DNA of 50,594 bases from Enterobacterales bacterium (GCA_015654925.1 JAATFX010000022.1:1-50594), one strand, 5' to 3'; shown: positions 32,176-42,352, numbered from the stretch's first letter. Numbers and translations are program-made. The notes: generated from the sequence alone by a model not told the origin.

Positions 32176-33509
32176 ATCAACGTAAATCCGCCAATTTGCT
32201 GCTGGTCGACGACGATGCCAGCCTGCTTAAACTGTTGGGAATGCGCCTGGCCAGCGAAGGGTTTAATGTCACCACCGCCGAAAGCGGGCAGGAAGCACTG
32301 CGGCTGCTGGCGCGGGAGAAAATCGATCTGGTGATAAGCGATCTGCGCATGGATGAAATGGACGGCCTGGCGCTGTTTGGCGAAATCCAGCGCCACCAGC
32401 CCGGCATGCCGGTGATTATCCTTACCGCCCATGGCTCGATACCCGACGCCGTGGCCGCCACGCAAAAAGGCGTGTTCAGCTTTTTGACCAAACCGGTGGA
32501 CAGGGATGCTTTATATCAGGCCATCGACAATGCGCTGCAACTGTCGATGCCCGCCGGTGACGACAGTTGGCGCGACGCCATCGTTACCCGCAGCCCGGTG
32601 ATGCTCAGGCTGCTGGAACAGGCCAAAATGGTGGCGCAGTCGGATGTCAGCGTTTTGATTAACGGCCAGAGCGGCACCGGCAAGGAAATCCTGGCCCAGG
32701 CCATCCATGCCGCCAGTCCCCGCGCCAAACACCCCTTTATCGCCATTAACTGCGGCGCGCTGCCGGAGCAGTTGCTGGAATCCGAGCTATTCGGTCACGC
32801 CAAAGGCGCGTTTACCGGCGCGGTCAGCAGCCGGGAAGGGCTGTTCCAGGCGGCGGCGGGCGGCACGCTGTTTCTGGATGAAATCGGCGATATGCCGTTA
32901 TCCTTGCAAGTAAAATTATTACGGGTGCTGCAGGAGCGTAAAGTCCGGCCGCTGGGCAGCAATTGGGATTTGGATATCGACGTCAGAATTATCTCCGCCA
33001 CCCACCGCGATTTACCCAAGGTCATGGCCGGGGGCGAATTTCGCGAAGATCTCTATTACCGCCTGAACGTCGTCAGCCTGAAATTGCCCGCCCTGCATGA
33101 GCGGGCGGAAGATATTCCGGTATTGGCCAACCATCTGCTGCGGGTCGCGGCGCTGCGCCATAAGCCGTTTGTGCGCAGTTTTTCCACCGACGCCATGAAG
33201 CGCCTGATGGCCGCCGGTTGGCCCGGCAATGTACGTCAGTTGGTTAACGTGATAGAACAGTGTGTGGCCCTGACGTCCGCGCCGGTAATCAGCGAAGCGC
33301 TGGTGGAGCAAGCGCTGGCAGGTGAAAATACCGTCCTGCCGACCTTTGTTGAGGCCCGGTTGCAGTTCGAACTGCATTATTTGCGTAAATTATTGCAGAT
33401 CACCAAGGGAAATGTGACCCAGGCCGCACGTATGGCTGGGCGCAACCGAACTGAATTTTATAAACTATTGTCCCGCCATGAGCTGGATGCTAATGATTTT
33501 AAAGCCTAA
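32172..33509 (+). CDS. glrR: Sigma-54-dependent response regulator GlrR (QseF)
   Basis: NtrC-type activator phosphorylated by GlrK. It drives sigma-54 transcription of glmY, whose binding sites lie 2.7 kb upstream. It has 445 residues, against 444 in E. coli. The receiver domain has LLVDDDASLL, the phospho-Asp in VISDLRMDEM and the conserved Lys in TKPVD. The AAA+ domain has GQSGTGKE (Walker A), the sigma-54 contact loop GAFTGA and GGTLFLDEIGDM. A Fis-type helix-turn-helix lies at the C-terminus (GNVTQAARMAGRNRTEFYKLL). Confidence 0.96.
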   Translation: MNQRKSANLLLVDDDASLLKLLGMRLASEGFNVTTAESGQEALRLLAREKIDLVISDLRMDEMDGLALFGEIQRHQPGMPVIILTAHGSIPDAVAATQKGVFSFLTKPVDRDALYQAIDNALQLSMPAGDDSWRDAIVTRSPVMLRLLEQAKMVAQSDVSVLINGQSGTGKEILAQAIHAASPRAKHPFIAINCGALPEQLLESELFGHAKGAFTGAVSSREGLFQAAAGGTLFLDEIGDMPLSLQVKLLRVLQERKVRPLGSNWDLDIDVRIISATHRDLPKVMAGGEFREDLYYRLNVVSLKLPALHERAEDIPVLANHLLRVAALRHKPFVRSFSTDAMKRLMAAGWPGNVRQLVNVIEQCVALTSAPVISEALVEQALAGENTVLPTFVEARLQFELHYLRKLLQITKGNVTQAARMAGRNRTEFYKLLSRHELDANDFKA

Positions 33510-33532
33510 TTTGGCTCTATTTATTCCGATGA

Positions 33533-33913
<381 letters not shown>

Positions 33914-34049
33914 TACAGGGTCGGCTTGTCCCGGTGCGCCAACCGGCCGGGGTGGCCCGCTGCCCGTCATGAAAAAATCCTCCGCCGGCGTGAAAAAATA
34001 TCCCGATCCCCGTCCAACCCCCGTCAGCCGCCAGCCCCAGGGCAGTGCA

Positions 34050-34065
34050 ACGGAATCGTTTGCGT
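34050..34065 (+). promoter_or_regulatory. PurR operator of glyA
   Basis: ACGGAATCGTTTGCGT matches the PurR consensus at 14 of 16 positions. It lies about 130 bases upstream of glyA, in keeping with known PurR control of glyA. A clear -35/-10 pair was not identified. Confidence 0.75.
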
Positions 34066-34196
34066 AAAAACCATGGCCAGACCCTATCGGAGCAGGGGCA
34101 AAAAAGTTTACACTATCCCCATGGCCTTACCCGATTTTACTCGTCTTTTTTATTGACAAATTCAGCCAGCCGAGCCAGCTGATCCAGGAGAAGCGG

Positions 34197-35450
34197 ATGT
34201 TAAAGCGTGAAATGAACATTGCAGATTATGATGCCGAACTATGGCAGGCAATGGAGCAGGAAGTGGTGCGCCAGGAAGAGCACATCGAGCTGATTGCTTC
34301 GGAAAACTACACCAGCCCGCGCGTGATGCAGGCGCAGGGTTCGCAGCTGACCAATAAATATGCTGAAGGCTATCCGGGCAAACGCTACTACGGCGGCTGT
34401 GAATTTGTCGATGTGGTCGAGCAACTGGCCATCGATCGCGCCAAGGCGCTGTTCGGCGCCGATTATGCCAACGTGCAGCCCCACTCCGGTTCGCAGGCGA
34501 ATTTCGCCGTCTATACCGCCCTCCTGCAGCCGGGCGATACCGTGCTGGGCATGAACCTGGCCCACGGAGGCCACCTGACCCATGGTTCCCCGGTCAACTT
34601 CTCCGGCAAACTCTATAACATCATTCCTTACGGCATTGATGAAAGCGGCCATATCGATTATGCGGAGCTGGCGCAACTGGCCCAGGCCCATAAGCCGAAA
34701 ATGATTATCGGCGGCTTCTCCGCATACTCCGGCATCGTGGATTGGGCCAGGATGCGTGAAATCGCGGACAGCGTCGGCGCCTACCTGTTTGTGGATATGG
34801 CCCACGTGGCGGGGCTGATTGCCGCCGGCGTCTATCCGAACCCGGTACCCCATGCCCACGTGGTCACCACCACCACCCATAAGACCCTGGCCGGTCCGCG
34901 CGGCGGCCTGATCCTGGCCAAGGGCGGCAGCGAAGAGCTGTATAAGAAGCTTAACTCCGCGGTATTCCCCGGCGGCCAGGGCGGCCCGCTGATGCATGTC
35001 ATCGCAGGCAAAGCGGTGGCGTTGAAAGAAGCCATGGAACCCGAATTCCGTATTTATCAGCAGCAGGTGGCCAAGAATGCCAAGGCCATGGTAGCGGTAT
35101 TTTTGGAACGCGGTTACAACATCGTTTCGGGCGGCACCGATAACCATCTGTTCCTGCTGGATCTAGTGGATAAAAACCTGACCGGTAAAGAGGCGGATGC
35201 CGCTCTGGGCCGCGCCAACATCACGGTGAATAAAAACGCAGTGCCCAACGATCCGAAAAGCCCGTTTGTCACCTCAGGCATCCGCATCGGTACCCCGGCG
35301 GTTACCCGCCGCGGGTTTAACGAGCAGGATGTACGTGCGCTGGCCGGCTGGATCTGCGATGTGCTCGATAGCATCAACGATGAAGCGGTAATTGAACGCA
35401 CCAAACAAAAAGTGCTGGAAATTTGCGCCCGTTACCCGGTTTATGCCTGA
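34197..35450 (+). CDS. glyA: Serine hydroxymethyltransferase
   Basis: PLP enzyme that interconverts serine and glycine, feeding C1 units into folate for purine and thymidylate synthesis. It has 417 residues, as in E. coli. The PLP Lys lies in [16 protein letters not shown]. Other family sequences are [22 protein letters not shown] and [17 protein letters not shown] PurR operator lies upstream and a strong terminator downstream. It is convergent with csiE. Confidence 0.97.
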   Translation: MLKREMNIADYDAELWQAMEQEVVRQEEHIELIASENYTSPRVMQAQGSQLTNKYAEGYPGKRYYGGCEFVDVVEQLAIDRAKALFGADYANVQPHSGSQANFAVYTALLQPGDTVLGMNLAHGGHLTHGSPVNFSGKLYNIIPYGIDESGHIDYAELAQLAQAHKPKMIIGGFSAYSGIVDWARMREIADSVGAYLFVDMAHVAGLIAAGVYPNPVPHAHVVTTTTHKTLAGPRGGLILAKGGSEELYKKLNSAVFPGGQGGPLMHVIAGKAVALKEAMEPEFRIYQQQVAKNAKAMVAVFLERGYNIVSGGTDNHLFLLDLVDKNLTGKEADAALGRANITVNKNAVPNDPKSPFVTSGIRIGTPAVTRRGFNEQDVRALAGWICDVLDSINDEAVIERTKQKVLEICARYPVYA

Positions 35451-35462
35451 AATGGGATCTGA

Positions 35463-35528
35463 ATCCCGGCATCGTTAACGCCGGGATCGGTTTTCACAGG
35501 GCTCTTGTTGCCAAGAGCCTTTTTTTTG
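35463..35528 (+). terminator. glyA terminator (two hairpins)
   Basis: A first hairpin, ATCCCGGC / GCCGGGAT (35463-35487), is followed by a classic terminator, GGCTCTTG / CAAGAGCC (35500-35519), with a 4-base loop and T9. It ends just before the convergent csiE stop. Confidence 0.9.
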
Positions 35529-35546
35529 GCCGCAACGCAGGCAGGA

Positions 35547-36824
35547 TTAAACTTTCCCGGACCCGGCGGGGGCCTCTAGCAATTGACGGATTCGCTCTTG
35601 CTGCGATTGTACCAGGGGCAGGCGCACCAGCATCAGCGGCGGCGAGAACAGCGGCAGCGGCATGGCGAAAGGGGTAACGATCAGCACGGTGTTTTTGGGC
35701 GCGCCATGGGCCTGAAATTCTTCCATCTCCTGGAATTTAATATTCAGCGGCAATAATGTTAATTCGCGTATCTGCAACTCCAGCGATTTTTCCTGCATGC
35801 CATCGCTCTTGGTCAGGATGACCACCTGCTTTTCCTGCAAATCGTTATCCTGCATCAGCCAGGCGCCAAAAATCACCGCGACCAGCCCCATCTCCTCGCG
35901 GGAAAAACGAATGCGGTACGCAGCCTCAAAAGGCATCACCGCGGCGCGGGTAGTGCGCAGCAGGCGGGGATATTTTTCCTCCACCTCGGGTTGCAGGCTA
36001 TTGTCGATGCCGATATGAAAATGGCAGCGCTCAAGCGCGGCGCTGAGATGGGAGAATAGTTGACCGGCCAGCAGCTCCGGCTGGTTAAAACTCATGGCGG
36101 ATAGCCGCTCGAAATTCTGGATCAATTGCTCAATTTCCACCATCAGCCGCCGATCGCAACCTGAGCGGGCCTGGGGATGATGGGGCGTTTTAAGCTGGTC
36201 GACCAGCAGCGTAAAGCAGAGCAATTCGGCGGCGGGAATGGGCCAGTGCCGCAATGCTTCGCATATCCTGGGGTATTCCGCCTTCTGTTGCAGCCATTGC
36301 TGCTGATGCTGGTTGAACTCGGGATGTTGCGGCAACGGACACTGCGTGAGGGCGTAACGCAGATAGAGCGACAGGAAAGGGCGATCGTATGGCGCGACCG
36401 CGCGGCCGAGCAGCTCGGTATACTGCTCGATGACTTCTTCGAGCTGTTCATGGCTGGCATGAAATTCGGGGGGCACCTGGCCCCATTGCTGTTCCTGCAG
36501 CGGCAAAAAATACCGGTTAACTTTATCCGGACAAAGGCGCAGGGCCCTGCGCATGCCTTCTATCAGGCACAGCCGCTGGTTTAAAATATTGCCTTCGATC
36601 CGGTAGCTGCCGTCATGGTGCGTCGCCAAGGTGAGATGGTAGATGCGGCGGATCTCGCTCTCAATGTGCGCCAGATCGCGCCGCGTCGTCGACATGTCGT
36701 CGCCGTTATAACGGGACAACGATACCAGCGACAAGGAGGGCAGCGGCGCAAAAAGCATTAAAAGCAGATGACTGCGGCGTTGCGGGCCGGAAAGCGCTGG
36801 CACCGCAGGGGTGTGCAGGCTCAT
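35547..36824 (-). CDS. csiE: Stationary-phase-inducible protein CsiE
   Basis: Protein of the CsiE family, with regions resembling PTS regulation domains (PRD). The function is not established; E. coli csiE is induced in stationary phase by sigma-S and cAMP-CRP. It has 425 residues. Family sequences include DGSYRIEGNILNQRLCL near residue 75, FSREEMGLVAVIFGAWLMQDNDLQEKQ-type sequence near 320, and LPLFSPPLML close to the end. It is convergent with glyA. Confidence 0.9.
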   Translation of the reverse strand: MSLHTPAVPALSGPQRRSHLLLMLFAPLPSLSLVSLSRYNGDDMSTTRRDLAHIESEIRRIYHLTLATHHDGSYRIEGNILNQRLCLIEGMRRALRLCPDKVNRYFLPLQEQQWGQVPPEFHASHEQLEEVIEQYTELLGRAVAPYDRPFLSLYLRYALTQCPLPQHPEFNQHQQQWLQQKAEYPRICEALRHWPIPAAELLCFTLLVDQLKTPHHPQARSGCDRRLMVEIEQLIQNFERLSAMSFNQPELLAGQLFSHLSAALERCHFHIGIDNSLQPEVEEKYPRLLRTTRAAVMPFEAAYRIRFSREEMGLVAVIFGAWLMQDNDLQEKQVVILTKSDGMQEKSLELQIRELTLLPLNIKFQEMEEFQAHGAPKNTVLIVTPFAMPLPLFSPPLMLVRLPLVQSQQERIRQLLEAPAGSGKV

Positions 36825-37257
36825 GGATAGCGATGCCCTTGGTTAAAAGTTTATAGCTAAGAATAGCGAAAATTTTTGCCATGCGGGCTGCTTGCTGATT
36901 TTGTTTATGCTTTATCAGAGCGGGGTCACATTTTGCCAGTCATCCGCCCGCCGGAAATGGGATGCCTAAGCGAGGGGCATCAGCGGCTTTTCCCTATGCT
37001 ATGAAATAAAAGCGCAGTTATTCACATGCTGATAATTATGAATGTTCAGTATTTTGTTAAAATTAACTGAATTTTAGTAAAGTCCCGGTACGCAATCAAC
37101 GATACCCGACCATCTTAGCAACGCGCCAAGCGGTCGGGTATTGTTCGAGAAACCTGGCCTGTATAAATATTACTGCCACCCGTACGGCATTTAGGACAGT
37201 TTATATCGATATCAGGTTGATTTGACCTGATGATTTTTATAGCTTAATCATTGAAAG
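36825..37257. other. AT-rich intergenic region with two hairpins, no gene
   Basis: About 430 bases lie between csiE and the Ig-like genes. Two inverted repeats are visible. ATACCCGACC / GGTCGGGTAT lies at 37102-37141, with a 20-base loop. ATCAGGT / ACCTGAT lies at 37211-37231, followed on the plus strand by GATTTTT. Either may end leftward transcription of the Ig-like genes, although no T-run follows on that strand. No open frame was accepted. Confidence 0.5.
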
Positions 37258-38238
37258 TTATATTGGACCATTGTCCCATACGCTTACTACAGTTTGAGTG
37301 ATATTATTAAAACTATAATACCTCTGGGAATATGCCCTGCGACCATTTACAGAGGCACGCAAAATTATTTCACTTAAATCATTTTTTAGCAATGTCACAT
37401 TCGGGTCAAAGAAGTAGCAGCCAAGTGTGGCTTCGGATTCAGAAAAACTGCAATTAGATGTACAGTTAAATATCTGAGATGGCGATCTATCCAATTCAAT
37501 TGTATAAAAATGATCTCGCACCAACTCATACCCTGTGAGTAACGTTTGGGTACCTATGAAACCATGCAGAGATAAAGTGCGTGTACCGAGTAGAATAGGA
37601 TATTGTGACGAAAAATTTAAGCCAATGCTAACGCTTTGTCCCGGAGGAGTTTGCGACTTGGCTGTTACGGAAATATTGCCGACGACATTGCTTGAAATTT
37701 GCAGCGTTGCTATGCCCTGGTTATTGGTTGTAATTATAGGAGGATAATTTGCCTGGCCGTTGGTTGATATGCTTAAAGGATGATTGGCTACAACGGCGCC
37801 GGTTTGTTGATTACGAAATATAAATTCGACGATATTCTGGCTATTACCATTGGCCTGGGCATTATTAGTGATGATATTCGCTGTCAGGGATGGTGAGCTG
37901 TATTCCGGAACAGCACGAAAATATGAATTCGCATATGCGATGTGGCCCAAATAGGTGGCCCTGAGCGAAACAGTTTCATTTACCGTATTGGTGAAATGGG
38001 CGGTTGCAGTCCCCTGCGCCCCCGTGGTAACAGAGATAGTTTGGCTATTATTATTAAACCGCGCGCTGCCTGTCAACGCTAAGTTGATTATGCTGCCCGG
38101 AGACGGAGTAACATTTAGCGCCAATCTAACCGTTGCGACATTCGTGTCGGTACCGTTGGCAATCGCATCAGAGGTGGTCGTCAAGGTCAATTGCGTGCCG
38201 GCGTTTGTTTCTTCTGGGATGGTATGGGTGGTATTCAT
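37258..38238 (-). CDS. Ig-like (Big_1-type) protein C with a distinct C-terminal domain
   Basis: A 326-residue protein starting MNTTHTIPEE, with an AGGAG ribosome site eight bases before. Two invasin-type Ig-like repeats are seen, at about 15-110 (SDAIANGTDTN) and 117-210 (NNAQANGNSQN, FRNQQTGAVV). Each carries the family's ANG..N..V and GIA.L/G.A.A.F pattern. From about 212 to the end the sequence differs from its two neighbours: it has three Cys (259, 263, 274) and aromatic-rich strands. No signal peptide, membrane segment or anchor is visible. It is last of three tandem paralogues, 39 bases after the middle gene. Function unknown. Confidence 0.8.
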   Translation of the reverse strand: MNTTHTIPEETNAGTQLTLTTTSDAIANGTDTNVATVRLALNVTPSPGSIINLALTGSARFNNNSQTISVTTGAQGTATAHFTNTVNETVSLRATYLGHIAYANSYFRAVPEYSSPSLTANIITNNAQANGNSQNIVEFIFRNQQTGAVVANHPLSISTNGQANYPPIITTNNQGIATLQISSNVVGNISVTAKSQTPPGQSVSIGLNFSSQYPILLGTRTLSLHGFIGTQTLLTGYELVRDHFYTIELDRSPSQIFNCTSNCSFSESEATLGCYFFDPNVTLLKNDLSEIILRASVNGRRAYSQRYYSFNNITQTVVSVWDNGPI

Positions 38239-38277
38239 TATTTTTTCTCCTATGGATGTCGAAAAAATTAAAAACAT

Positions 38278-39210
38278 TTATGTGAAATTAAAAATAAATG
38301 ATGTTTTAATATCAGGATTGACTTGTAAAGAGACTAGATATGTAATTTCCATCGGATTCGCACTAGTGGCATAGATAGTGATTTCACCGGATGAACTAGT
38401 AATCTGCTGAAACGGCGGGAATGGGCTTCCCAATTCGTTATAATTTATAACCATATCCGGTACACCGAAGTTGGTATTTAAATCATAAAGCTTAACGCGC
38501 GCCACGTTAGGACTATGGGAATCAGCCGGTTGATTATTGAGTATAAGTTCGGGATATAGCTCGTAATTTGGCGGTATGGCGATAAAATTGGTGGCGACGG
38601 TTCTCGAAATCGTCGGCGCTATGGCAAGGGTGGCGGTAACGCTGGCATTGCCTGGGCGGGCGTTGGTCAATGAGACCTCGGCCGTTCCATTGACATTGGT
38701 AATAATCGGCGATGACGAAAGTATAGCGCCATTTGTGGCAGACAAGTTAAGCTGGGCATTGCCAACCGGCTGGTTGGAATCGCGTAATGTAAAACTGACT
38801 CTGTTGGCATTGCTACCATTGGCCACTTGATTATTTACCAGTACTTGACCAGTAAGATTATATTGCGGCTCAGGGACGTGCGCTTGAAAAATCGTATCAG
38901 CATAAGAGGTTAAATTAGCATAAGCGGCGGTGACGGTGACTGTTTCAATTGTCCGGTTGGTTATAGGTACGCTGATTCGGCCTGAAGTATCGGTTGATAC
39001 CATATTAGTGTTTGAGCCATTGGAAAATAGAGCGTTACCGGTCACGGACAAAGCCACCCATGCGGGGTTAGGTCGCTCCCCTTGATAATATATTACGTTA
39101 ACTGTGATGATATTAGTGGCAGTGCCATTTGCTTCAGCGCCACTGGTAACAGACAAGGCCAGTCTAATATTAGAGCTCGGGGTTATAGGGGATGGTTTTA
39201 TTGACGACAT
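38278..39210 (-). CDS. Ig-like (Big_1-type) three-domain protein B
   Basis: A 310-residue protein made almost wholly of three Ig-like repeats resembling bacterial Big_1 domains of invasin/intimin. They lie at about 15-110 (SGAEANGTATN), 117-210 (NNQVANGSNANRVSFTLRD) and 217-310 (NNQPADSHSPN). The start MSSIKPSP has a GAGGT ribosome site. It lacks a signal peptide, LysM, beta-barrel or C-terminal anchor, so unlike invasins it has no visible route to the surface. The base composition is more AT-rich than the flanking core genes, suggesting acquisition. Function unknown. Confidence 0.82.
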   Translation of the reverse strand: MSSIKPSPITPSSNIRLALSVTSGAEANGTATNIITVNVIYYQGERPNPAWVALSVTGNALFSNGSNTNMVSTDTSGRISVPITNRTIETVTVTAAYANLTSYADTIFQAHVPEPQYNLTGQVLVNNQVANGSNANRVSFTLRDSNQPVGNAQLNLSATNGAILSSSPIITNVNGTAEVSLTNARPGNASVTATLAIAPTISRTVATNFIAIPPNYELYPELILNNQPADSHSPNVARVKLYDLNTNFGVPDMVINYNELGSPFPPFQQITSSSGEITIYATSANPMEITYLVSLQVNPDIKTSFIFNFT

Positions 39211-39326
39211 GTGTTACCTCACTATTATGTATTTTAAATGTAAATTTCATTTGTCGCAATAATTGATGTTTAATATAATGGCAATTTATTGTACTTGCAT
39301 GTTTAAATATTATATTTTGATTGTGA

Positions 39327-40265
39327 TTATTGTACGAAATTTAGGCTGAAATCGACACTTACAGTGGTGTCTCCGGTGAGTTCAGCACGGTAATTCCATG
39401 TGCGTGCGATCGTATCGCTAACGATATATATATATCGCCCATCGTTTTCAGTTATTCTCGCCGTTATGCTCGGCGCATTGTTAAGAGCAATAATATTGAA
39501 TGGTTCATTTCCCGCTGGTATCCCAGAGTTAATGTCATTAATATATATTATAACCGAATTTCTATCAGTACCATTGGCGATTGCATTATTAGTAATAATC
39601 TCGGCAGAGATCTGGTATGCCGGCAAGGCCGGAATGAATCTTATATAGGTGTGGTTATCAGCCGAGGGATCTGCATGAAGTGACGCTGAAACTATCACTT
39701 CCTCTGCTGTAGCGTTTCGGATGTGTAATGTGAATTGTCCCTCGTTATTGGTTAGACCTAAATAACTATGGGGAATCGCGCTACCCGTAACGCTAAATTG
39801 CATTAGCACATCATTTACCGGCAATTGGCTCGCAGTGTTTGTTACGGTATAAGTTATTATGTTTTCATGGCCGGTTTGTGCCTGTGCGTTATCAGTTATT
39901 ACTCTTGCACTAATATATTGAGCGGGGAAGATAGTAAAATTACTGAACACAGTATTATTAACAATATGCTGTCCATTGTATTGACAAATTATATCAACGC
40001 ATTCCGCTACGTTATCCATAAAAGGTACGATAGCCTCACCGATATTGTTTGTTTTGATCGTCAGACTTTTTTGGTTTGGGATGAAAAAGGCATGGCCAGT
40101 TAAATTAAACGTTAAATCCTGGCCGCTCTGCATCCGATCTCCTGAGCGTAGTTTAGCCGTAGCCGTATTAGGGTCGTAGCCATTTGCACGTGCGCCCGAT
40201 GTCGCGGCAAGCTCCAGAACAATACTCTTGTCCGCTACCGTTTCCGGTGCAAAACGAGTGTGCAT
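39327..40265 (-). CDS. Ig-like (Big_1-type) three-domain protein A
   Basis: A 312-residue protein with three Ig-like repeats at about 15-112 (SGARANGYDPN), 117-212 (DNAQAQTGHEN) and 218-312 (NNAIANGTDRNSV). It has an AGAGGTGACC ribosome site before MHTRFAPE. Its three repeats line up one to one with those of the next gene, so the two arose by whole-gene duplication. It is probably first in a leftward three-gene operon (116- and 39-base gaps). There is no export signal, anchor or partner outer-membrane protein nearby. Function unknown; possible roles are adhesion, a secreted effector or binding scaffold, or a particle/tail-associated protein. Confidence 0.82.
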   Translation of the reverse strand: MHTRFAPETVADKSIVLELAATSGARANGYDPNTATAKLRSGDRMQSGQDLTFNLTGHAFFIPNQKSLTIKTNNIGEAIVPFMDNVAECVDIICQYNGQHIVNNTVFSNFTIFPAQYISARVITDNAQAQTGHENIITYTVTNTASQLPVNDVLMQFSVTGSAIPHSYLGLTNNEGQFTLHIRNATAEEVIVSASLHADPSADNHTYIRFIPALPAYQISAEIITNNAIANGTDRNSVIIYINDINSGIPAGNEPFNIIALNNAPSITARITENDGRYIYIVSDTIARTWNYRAELTGDTTVSVDFSLNFVQ

Positions 40266-40617
40266 AGGTCACCTCTGCTAAATCTTCGATGCGATTTTTA
40301 ATATATGAAGATACATGAAACATTATCTCCGAGTATTATTTATGTTTTGGTTAAGTGGCATACAATATTTATTTTTTGAATTCCACATATTTCTCATGAA
40401 GTTAAAAAATGAAAGACATAGCATATTAATGTTGTTATATATGCTCGGTAACTATGGGTCAATTCTATTATTAGCCATTCAGTATATTAAAAAAAGCAAG
40501 GGGGCGTCGCTACGTTCTTTGAGCGTAGTTAAAGAAACATAATAGAGGGTGGGATCAGGGATGGTGGTAACCGTTCATCACTCGAGCGCCCGTCCGATGG
40601 GACGGGCGCTAACGCCG
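40266..40617. other. Intergenic region between the Ig-like operon and suhB
   Basis: About 350 bases, very AT-rich up to about 40540. It should hold the leftward promoter of the Ig-like genes, but no confident -35/-10 pair was found. A hairpin, AGCGCCCGTC / GACGGGCGCT (40585-40610), without a T-run lies just after suhB and may end its transcript. A 75-codon rightward hydrophobic frame (40315-40542) is not accepted as a gene. Confidence 0.5.
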
Positions 40618-41421
40618 TTAACGCTTAAGCGCGTCGCTCAGCTCTTCGCGCATGGCCGACAGCATGGACTTGACCACGCGTGGGTTGCCCGCCACCAGAT
40701 TGCCGGATTGCAGGTAATTATGGCCGCCGACAAAATCGGTCACCAGGCCGCCGGCTTCACGCACCAGCAGCTCGCCGCCGGCGTAATCCCAAGGCTTCAG
40801 GCCAATCTCAAAAAAGCCGTCCACCCGGCCGGCCGCGACATAGGCCAGATCCAGGGCGGCGGAGCCGCTGCGGCGAAAATCAGCGCACTGCTTGAACAGT
40901 TTGCCTACCAGGTTCATATAAGTATCGGAGTGTTGTTTCAGCTTGAACGGGAAACCGGTGGCGATAATCGTGCCTTCCAGATCGCGGGAGGTGCTGCCGC
41001 GCAGGCGGTAGCCGTTTAGCTGGGTACCCTGGCCGCGGGTGGCCGAGAACAGCTCGTTGCGCATGGGATCGTAGACTACCGCCACTTCGGTGCGGCCTTT
41101 AATGCGTACGGCAATGGAAACGGCAAAATGAGGCAGGTGTTTGATAAAATTAGTGGTGCCATCCAGTGGGTCGATAATCCATTGTACGTCTTGATCTTCA
41201 CCGGCCAGCTCGCCGCACTCTTCGCTGATAATGGTGTGCTGGGGGTAAGATTTACGGATAACTTCAATGATCAAGCGTTCCGCTTCGCGATCGACGTTGG
41301 TCACGAAGTCATTGTCGCCTTTCTGGCTGGCTTCAACGGCGTCAGGGGTTTCGTAATGTTTAGCAATTAAATTACCGGCCTTTCGCGCAGCGCGAATGGC
41401 GATGTTGAGCATCGGATGCAT
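40618..41421 (-). CDS. suhB: Inositol-1-monophosphatase / rRNA-processing factor SuhB
   Basis: Mg-dependent phosphatase of the IMPase family that also joins NusA/NusB antitermination complexes on rRNA. It has 267 residues, as in E. coli. The metal-site motifs are WIIDPLDGTTNFIKHLPHF and WDYAGGELLVREAGG. The ending SAMREELSDALKR is family-like. It is divergent from trmJ, as in E. coli. Confidence 0.97.
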   Translation of the reverse strand: MHPMLNIAIRAARKAGNLIAKHYETPDAVEASQKGDNDFVTNVDREAERLIIEVIRKSYPQHTIISEECGELAGEDQDVQWIIDPLDGTTNFIKHLPHFAVSIAVRIKGRTEVAVVYDPMRNELFSATRGQGTQLNGYRLRGSTSRDLEGTIIATGFPFKLKQHSDTYMNLVGKLFKQCADFRRSGSAALDLAYVAAGRVDGFFEIGLKPWDYAGGELLVREAGGLVTDFVGGHNYLQSGNLVAGNPRVVKSMLSAMREELSDALKR

Positions 41422-41538
41422 GGATATCGTCCACTAAGATGTTAAAGAACTAAAACGGCGCGGATTATAGCAGAGCCGCAGCAAAATGCCTACGACTGTG
41501 ATAATATATTGCTTACTTCTCCTTTGCCTTATAAGACT

Positions 41539-42279
41539 ATGCTGCACAATATTCGCGTCGTTCTGGTAGAAACCTCCCACACCGGCAATATCGGGTCCGC
41601 CGCCCGGGCCATGAAGACCATGGGCCTGAGCAATCTCTATCTGGTCAATCCGCTGACCAAACCCGATTCACAGGCCATTGCCTTGTCCGCCGGCGCCAGC
41701 GATATTATCGGCAACGCCACCATCGTCGGCAGCCTTGACGAGGCATTGGCCGGATGCAGCCTGGTGGTCGGCACCAGCGCCCGTTCCCGCACGCTGCCGT
41801 GGCCGATGCTGGAACCGCGGGAATGCGGGGTCAAATGCGTCCAGGAAGGCGAACAGGCGCCGGTGGCCCTGCTGTTCGGCCGCGAGCGCGTCGGCCTGAC
41901 CAATGACGAGTTGCAAAAATGTCACTTTCACGTGGTGATACCGGCAAATCCGCAATACAGTTCGTTAAATCTGGCCATGGCGGTGCAAATCCTGGCCTAT
42001 GAAGTCCGGATCGCCTACCTCGACCATCAGCAGGCCGCCGTCCAGGCGCCAGAGCACGACGTCTCTCCCTACCCCCTGGTGGATGAACTCGAACGTTTTT
42101 ACCAACATTTGGAACAGGTGCTGATCCAGACCGGCTTTATCCGCCAGGCCCATCCGGGGCAGGTGATGAATAAACTGCGGCGCCTGTTTGCCCGCGCGCG
42201 TCCTGAAACCCAGGAATTGCATATTCTGCGCGGTATTTTGACCTCCATCGAGCATCAGCCGGTGACCAAAAAAGATTAA
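41539..42279 (+). CDS. trmJ: tRNA (cytidine/uridine-32-2'-O)-methyltransferase TrmJ
   Basis: SPOUT-class methyltransferase that 2'-O-methylates position 32 of several tRNAs. With the start [20 protein letters not shown] it is 246 residues, the E. coli length. The knotted SAM-binding motifs include [22 protein letters not shown] and [18 protein letters not shown] further upstream ATG at 41509 is not family-like. It lies upstream of iscR on the same strand. Confidence 0.96.
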   Translation: MLHNIRVVLVETSHTGNIGSAARAMKTMGLSNLYLVNPLTKPDSQAIALSAGASDIIGNATIVGSLDEALAGCSLVVGTSARSRTLPWPMLEPRECGVKCVQEGEQAPVALLFGRERVGLTNDELQKCHFHVVIPANPQYSSLNLAMAVQILAYEVRIAYLDHQQAAVQAPEHDVSPYPLVDELERFYQHLEQVLIQTGFIRQAHPGQVMNKLRRLFARARPETQELHILRGILTSIEHQPVTKKD

Positions 42280-42352
42280 GCGGCCGGGGTTTTATCCCCT
42301 GCGCGGCAAGTGTGATGTCGGTCGGGAATACTTGAGTGAAATGGTTGGTTAA

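Noticed and set aside
33926..34156. A 76-codon frame between glnB and glyA
   Set aside because: It covers the PurR operator and the glyA leader and looks non-coding.
37102..37141. Inverted repeat ATACCCGACC / GGTCGGGTAT as a rho-independent terminator
   Set aside because: No T-run follows on either strand and the loop is 20 bases; kept only as an inverted repeat in the spacer description.
40315..40542. A 75-codon rightward hydrophobic frame upstream of the Ig-like genes
   Set aside because: It lies in very AT-rich DNA where hydrophobic frames arise by chance, has only a weak ribosome site, and resembles no known family.
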